Positions 61,306 through 64,000 of a stretch of DNA of 64,000 nt are shown piece after piece. The position numbers and the translations under genes are program-made. Below the pieces are notes generated by a model that did no database searches, was not told the origin of the DNA, and saw only the letters and a list, made by a program, of their open reading frames with translations. The stretch covers positions 1-64,000 of the forward strand of contig NZ_JANHAV010000009.1 of the NCBI RefSeq assembly GCF_024464655.1, given 5' to 3'. Position 1 is the first letter of the stretch. Each line of letters opens with the position of its first letter. Source of the DNA: Halobellus inordinatus (GTDB lineage: Archaea > Halobacteriota > Halobacteria > Halobacteriales > Haloferacaceae).

Positions 61306-61896
61306 TCACGCTCGGTCTCCGGTCGTATTCGCGGTCGAAGCGGGTGTCGCCTCGGCTGCGCCTGCCGCTGTCGATCCGACGTTGCAGGCGAGCGCCGTCG
61401 AGACAACGCGTGCGCGGATGCTGCTGTCGGGGCGGACGGCGACGTGCGTCGCCGAGTCGTTGCAGTCGACGAAATCTCGGCGAATGCCAAGCGTGCGATC
61501 AGTATCCGTCGGCGGCGCCACGTCGAGGACGTAGTCGGTCGGGCGATACACCTCGACGAGCAGCGAGCCGTAGGCCGGGAACGTGGGCGCGGCGTCGAGA
61601 ACGGACGCGTCGGCGTCGACGTCCCGGAGGCGGATGCCGATCGACCGGCGCTCGGAGTCGTCGTTCCAGACCACGACGCGGTGGTGGTGGTCCTCGGAGG
61701 GATCACCGACGCGACGGGTCTCAAACGGGTCGCCAGCGTCGAACTCCGAGATGGTTCCGTAGCCACTCGGAGGCAGCGATTCGGGCGTCTGCGACCTCGT
61801 GGCGGGGTCGGATCCCGTCGGAGAGAGACACCCCGACAGACAGCCGAACGCGAGGGTGGAGGCGAGCGAGAGGAGGCGGCGGCGACGCATTGTCAC
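61306..61896 (-). CDS. Hypothetical Tat-type lipoprotein
   Basis: The 196-residue protein starts MTMRRRRLLSLASTLAFGCL with twin arginines and the lipobox LSGC, so it is probably lipid-anchored outside. The mature part is beta-rich (HHHRVVVWNDDSERRSIGIRLRD; GSLLVEVYRPTDYVLDVAPP) with a single Cys pair (FVDCND and ALACNV) and a Thr/Ala tail. No family function is recognised. Confidence 0.75.
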   Translation of the reverse strand: MTMRRRRLLSLASTLAFGCLSGCLSPTGSDPATRSQTPESLPPSGYGTISEFDAGDPFETRRVGDPSEDHHHRVVVWNDDSERRSIGIRLRDVDADASVLDAAPTFPAYGSLLVEVYRPTDYVLDVAPPTDTDRTLGIRRDFVDCNDSATHVAVRPDSSIRARVVSTALACNVGSTAAGAAEATPASTANTTGDRA

Positions 61897-62064
61897 TACA
61901 GATGATTGACGGTATCATACCAGTTGGGATAGGTGGAACGCTCGTTTGAGTTACCGGCTAGCGGTGGGGACGGCCGTCACAGGTCCGCTGTCTCCCGGTT
62001 TACGCTCCCGGTTTACGTCCTCGGTTCACTGCCGTCCGGTTCACGCTCCCGACACGCTCGCCGC

Positions 62065-63045
62065 TCAGGTCCACTCGTCGAGGCCGGTCTGGACGAGCGA
62101 GGACTCGATGCGCTCGAAGCCGCGTGCGACCTCGTCGGCGGCGACCTCCCACTCCTCGGTGACGTACGCACGCGCGGCCTCGATATCGGGCGAGAGGTCG
62201 GTATCGAACGCGTAATCGTCCGTGACAGGCGGGTCGAGAAAGAGGTCTCTGACGCGGTCGGCGTTCTCGATGTACGCCCCGCGGGCGTCGAGCACCGCCC
62301 AGAGGTCGCCGTGCTCGCGGATGTCCGACAGCGCCGTCTTCGGCCCGACGCCGGAGATGCCCTCGTTGAAGTCCGTGCCACAGAGGATCGCGACGTCGAC
62401 GAGTTGTTCGCGGGCGATCTCGTGTTTGGAAAGCGTCGCTTCGAGGTCCATCAGTTCCGGATTCCCCTTCGAGGTGAGTTGTCGGAGCGTGTACGGCGCA
62501 CCGAACAGCAGCGTGTCGTAGTCCTCGCTGCCGACGTAGTCGGCGTCGCCGCGAAGTGCCATATGCGACGCCTGAGCCTCCCCCTCCGCGGGTGCCTCGA
62601 CGACCGGAACGTCCAAGAGTTCGAGGAGTTCACGCGTCGTCTCGTGGATGACGTCCGTGAGGCGCTGGGTCCGCGCTTCGAGGCGGGCGGCGGCGACGTC
62701 GTCGCCGCGCTCTTCGGCGGCCGCCTTCTGTTCCTCGGCTTTCTCGCGAGCGGCGCGTCGCTCGGCGACTTCGTCGTCTTTCAGTTCCGTCACGCCGCCG
62801 TCGAAGACGAACACCGGCACGAGGTCGTGTTCGAAGAACTTCGGCAATCCCTGCACGAGGCCGATCAGGTTCGCCACCTCCTCGCCCGCGTCTGTGGTGT
62901 ACGCCTCCTCGCGCGTGAACTTGACCGTCGTCGTCAGATACCGATACAGCCAGTTGTGCGCGTCGACGGCGACGACGCTCCCGGCCACCTCGTCGAAGTC
63001 GACCTCCGAAAGCACCGCCAGACTCCGCAGATCTGCGTTACCCAT
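62065..63045 (-). CDS. fen: Flap endonuclease 1
   Basis: The 326-residue structure-specific nuclease removes 5' flaps in Okazaki-fragment maturation and repair. The N region has [20 protein letters not shown] and VPVFVFDGG. The I region has [37 protein letters not shown] with the clustered metal acids, and [22 protein letters not shown] is the H2TH DNA-binding motif. The C-terminal QTGLDEWT is a PCNA-interacting box. All key residues are present. Confidence 0.96.
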   Translation of the reverse strand: MGNADLRSLAVLSEVDFDEVAGSVVAVDAHNWLYRYLTTTVKFTREEAYTTDAGEEVANLIGLVQGLPKFFEHDLVPVFVFDGGVTELKDDEVAERRAAREKAEEQKAAAEERGDDVAAARLEARTQRLTDVIHETTRELLELLDVPVVEAPAEGEAQASHMALRGDADYVGSEDYDTLLFGAPYTLRQLTSKGNPELMDLEATLSKHEIAREQLVDVAILCGTDFNEGISGVGPKTALSDIREHGDLWAVLDARGAYIENADRVRDLFLDPPVTDDYAFDTDLSPDIEAARAYVTEEWEVAADEVARGFERIESSLVQTGLDEWT

Positions 63046-63108
63046 TGCCTGGAATTCGACCGCACGGCAGTTTAATCGTCCGGGTCCGAGCCGGCTTCTG
63101 GAACGCGA

Positions 63109-63690
63109 TCAGGACTGGCGGTGCGCAGGGAGGACCGCGGGCGGGGCAGCGCCGACGCGGTCGGCCAGAAACGACGCTTCCGGCTCTCCGAGGCCGCGCT
63201 CGCGGTATCGGTCGAGTCCGTCCTGGTACGTCCCCGCATCCGCCGTCGCGAGCACGTCTTCGGACGCGTCGGCCGGCCGTTCGAGAACGAGTTCGGCGAG
63301 GCCCGTTTCCCGGCCGGTCCACTCGAACCCGGCTTTGTACATCGCCTCGTAAGCGAATGGGTTGTTGACGGCGATCCGCAGTCGATCGTAGCCCCGTTCG
63401 GCAGCGCGTGGGGCGACGAAGACCGCGAGTCGGGGGCCGAGGCCCTCGCCCTTCGCGTCCGAGCGGACGGTGACGTAGCGGTACCAGAGCGTGTCCGACT
63501 CGGTCCGGTCGGCGTTGAACGCGAGCGCGGCCAGTACGTCGGTGTCGAACTCCTCGCTGTCACTGCTTCCATCCCGGACGACCGCCTTGCCCGTGTTCGA
63601 CATCACGAACTTCCCGGCGTAGGCGAACCGTCTGTAATCGAGCCTGAGCGTCGGCCCGTCAGACGGCCAGCCCAGCACGACGTACTCCAT
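63109..63690 (-). CDS. GNAT-family N-acetyltransferase
   Basis: The 193-residue protein starts MEYVVLGWPSDGPTLRLDYR. The acetyl-CoA-binding motif A is VTVRSDAKGEGLGPRLAVFV, a variant of R/Q-x-x-G-x-G/A, and motif B is RIAVNNPFAYEAMYKAGFEW. A C-terminal extension of about 50 residues is charged (YRERGLGEPEASFLADRVGA). The substrate is unknown. It lies 63 nt downstream of no gene and upstream of fen on the same strand. Confidence 0.82.
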   Translation of the reverse strand: MEYVVLGWPSDGPTLRLDYRRFAYAGKFVMSNTGKAVVRDGSSDSEEFDTDVLAALAFNADRTESDTLWYRYVTVRSDAKGEGLGPRLAVFVAPRAAERGYDRLRIAVNNPFAYEAMYKAGFEWTGRETGLAELVLERPADASEDVLATADAGTYQDGLDRYRERGLGEPEASFLADRVGAAPPAVLPAHRQS

Positions 63691-63767
63691 CGTGGAGGGA
63701 GACGGAGGGCACAGAAAAGAGTGCGGCGGTCCGACAGTTCCTTTCCCGCCGCTGCCGTAGCGAGTCT

Positions 63768-64000
63768 ATGTCCTCTCGTTTCGGACCCGGCGATGTCCGA
63801 TTTTTCGACCGTGTCGCTCGACTCTACGACGTCGCGATGCCGCCGGCGCGGGTGGGTCGATTGCGCGACGCCTTCGCCTTCGCCGACCGGCCGATCGACC
63901 GCGTGATCGACCTGGCGGGCGGGACCGGCCGGGCCTCGCGGGGGCTCGCTAGCGTGGGAATCGATCCGGTCGTCGTCGACGTCTCCGCCGGGATGCTCGC
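63768..64000 (+). CDS. Class I SAM methyltransferase (UbiE/MenG-like), 3' part beyond window
   Basis: The first 77 codons read MSSRFGPGDVRFFDRVARLY, then the SAM motif I VIDLAGGTGRASRGLASVGI and motif II PVVVDVSAGMLA. The opening resembles small-molecule or quinone methyltransferases of the UbiE group. The rest is missing, so the substrate cannot be inferred. Confidence 0.8.
   Translation, partial: MSSRFGPGDVRFFDRVARLYDVAMPPARVGRLRDAFAFADRPIDRVIDLAGGTGRASRGLASVGIDPVVVDVSAGML

Noticed and set aside
61988-62018. Short direct repeat (CCCGGTTTACG twice) before fen
   Set aside because: Only two and a half imperfect units in a short intergenic gap; no sign of CRISPR or an operator.

Overview
The window is from a haloarchaeon (class Halobacteria). 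It is GC-rich with acidic proteins and contains a TFB-type general transcription factor, an archaeal FEN1, an RtcB ligase, a HemAT-like aerotaxis transducer, UPF0058 and DUF7344-type proteins, and many leaderless promoters with a TATA box about 25-30 nt before the start codon. The genus cannot be told from the sequence alone.

Layout. (1) 1-10.3 kb: a catabolic block for extradiol (meta) cleavage of an aromatic ring. It holds a catechol 2,3-dioxygenase-like enzyme, two hydratase/decarboxylase paralogues, an aldehyde dehydrogenase, an ACMSD-like amidohydrolase, 4-hydroxy-2-oxovalerate aldolase with acetaldehyde dehydrogenase, an HpcH/HpaI aldolase, VOC proteins and an IclR regulator. (2) 10.7-15 kb: gdhA, pyrBI and small or uncharacterised genes. 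(3) 15-21.7 kb: menaquinone genes menF-menD-menB-menA-menC, interrupted by a large inverted repeat. (4) 21.7-38.7 kb: housekeeping, regulatory and signalling genes (molybdenum oxidoreductase, RHH protein, rhomboid, METTL5-like methyltransferase, nuclease lipoprotein, TFB, a hybrid PAS/GAF kinase, an Agl23-like membrane protein, USP, ferredoxin, HemAT, a sugar-acid dehydratase). (5) 38.7-53.4 kb: an accessory island. (6) 53.4-64 kb: ordinary haloarchaeal genes (HAD protein, rtcB, zinc ribbons, PadR, AI-2E-type permease, fen, GNAT, the start of a methyltransferase).

The accessory island is the most interesting part. Eight consecutive same-strand genes (41416-51878) encode a SipW-like signal peptidase and up to seven exported proteins. 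Six of these share the end signature of TasA/camelysin proteins (W-x-L/I-P...GN-x-x-Q-x-D...Q-x-R-H, or a weaker form), and two carry an extra von Willebrand A domain with an intact MIDAS. The first three each follow a 5' leader that can fold into a cloverleaf: a closing helix, three hairpins, the last a perfect tRNA T-arm mimic (loop TTCGACT), then a C4-5/G4-5 hairpin just before the start codon. Paired bases differ between the three copies while the loop is constant. The island is flanked on both sides by a duplicated convergent gene pair, a zinc-ribbon membrane protein and a DUF7344 winged-helix membrane protein; the left zinc-ribbon copy is frameshifted. The working model (inference) is a regulated haloarchaeal cell-surface fibre or matrix system with adhesive vWA subunits.

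Small mobile elements are frequent. There is a decayed IS200/IS605-type element that keeps an omega-RNA-like right end. There are three copies of a 79-bp palindromic MITE with 3-bp TNA target duplications, and related elements of the same build at 2608, 17196 and 36596. Several of them overlap the stop codon of a gene. No CRISPR array, rRNA or genuine tRNA gene was found.
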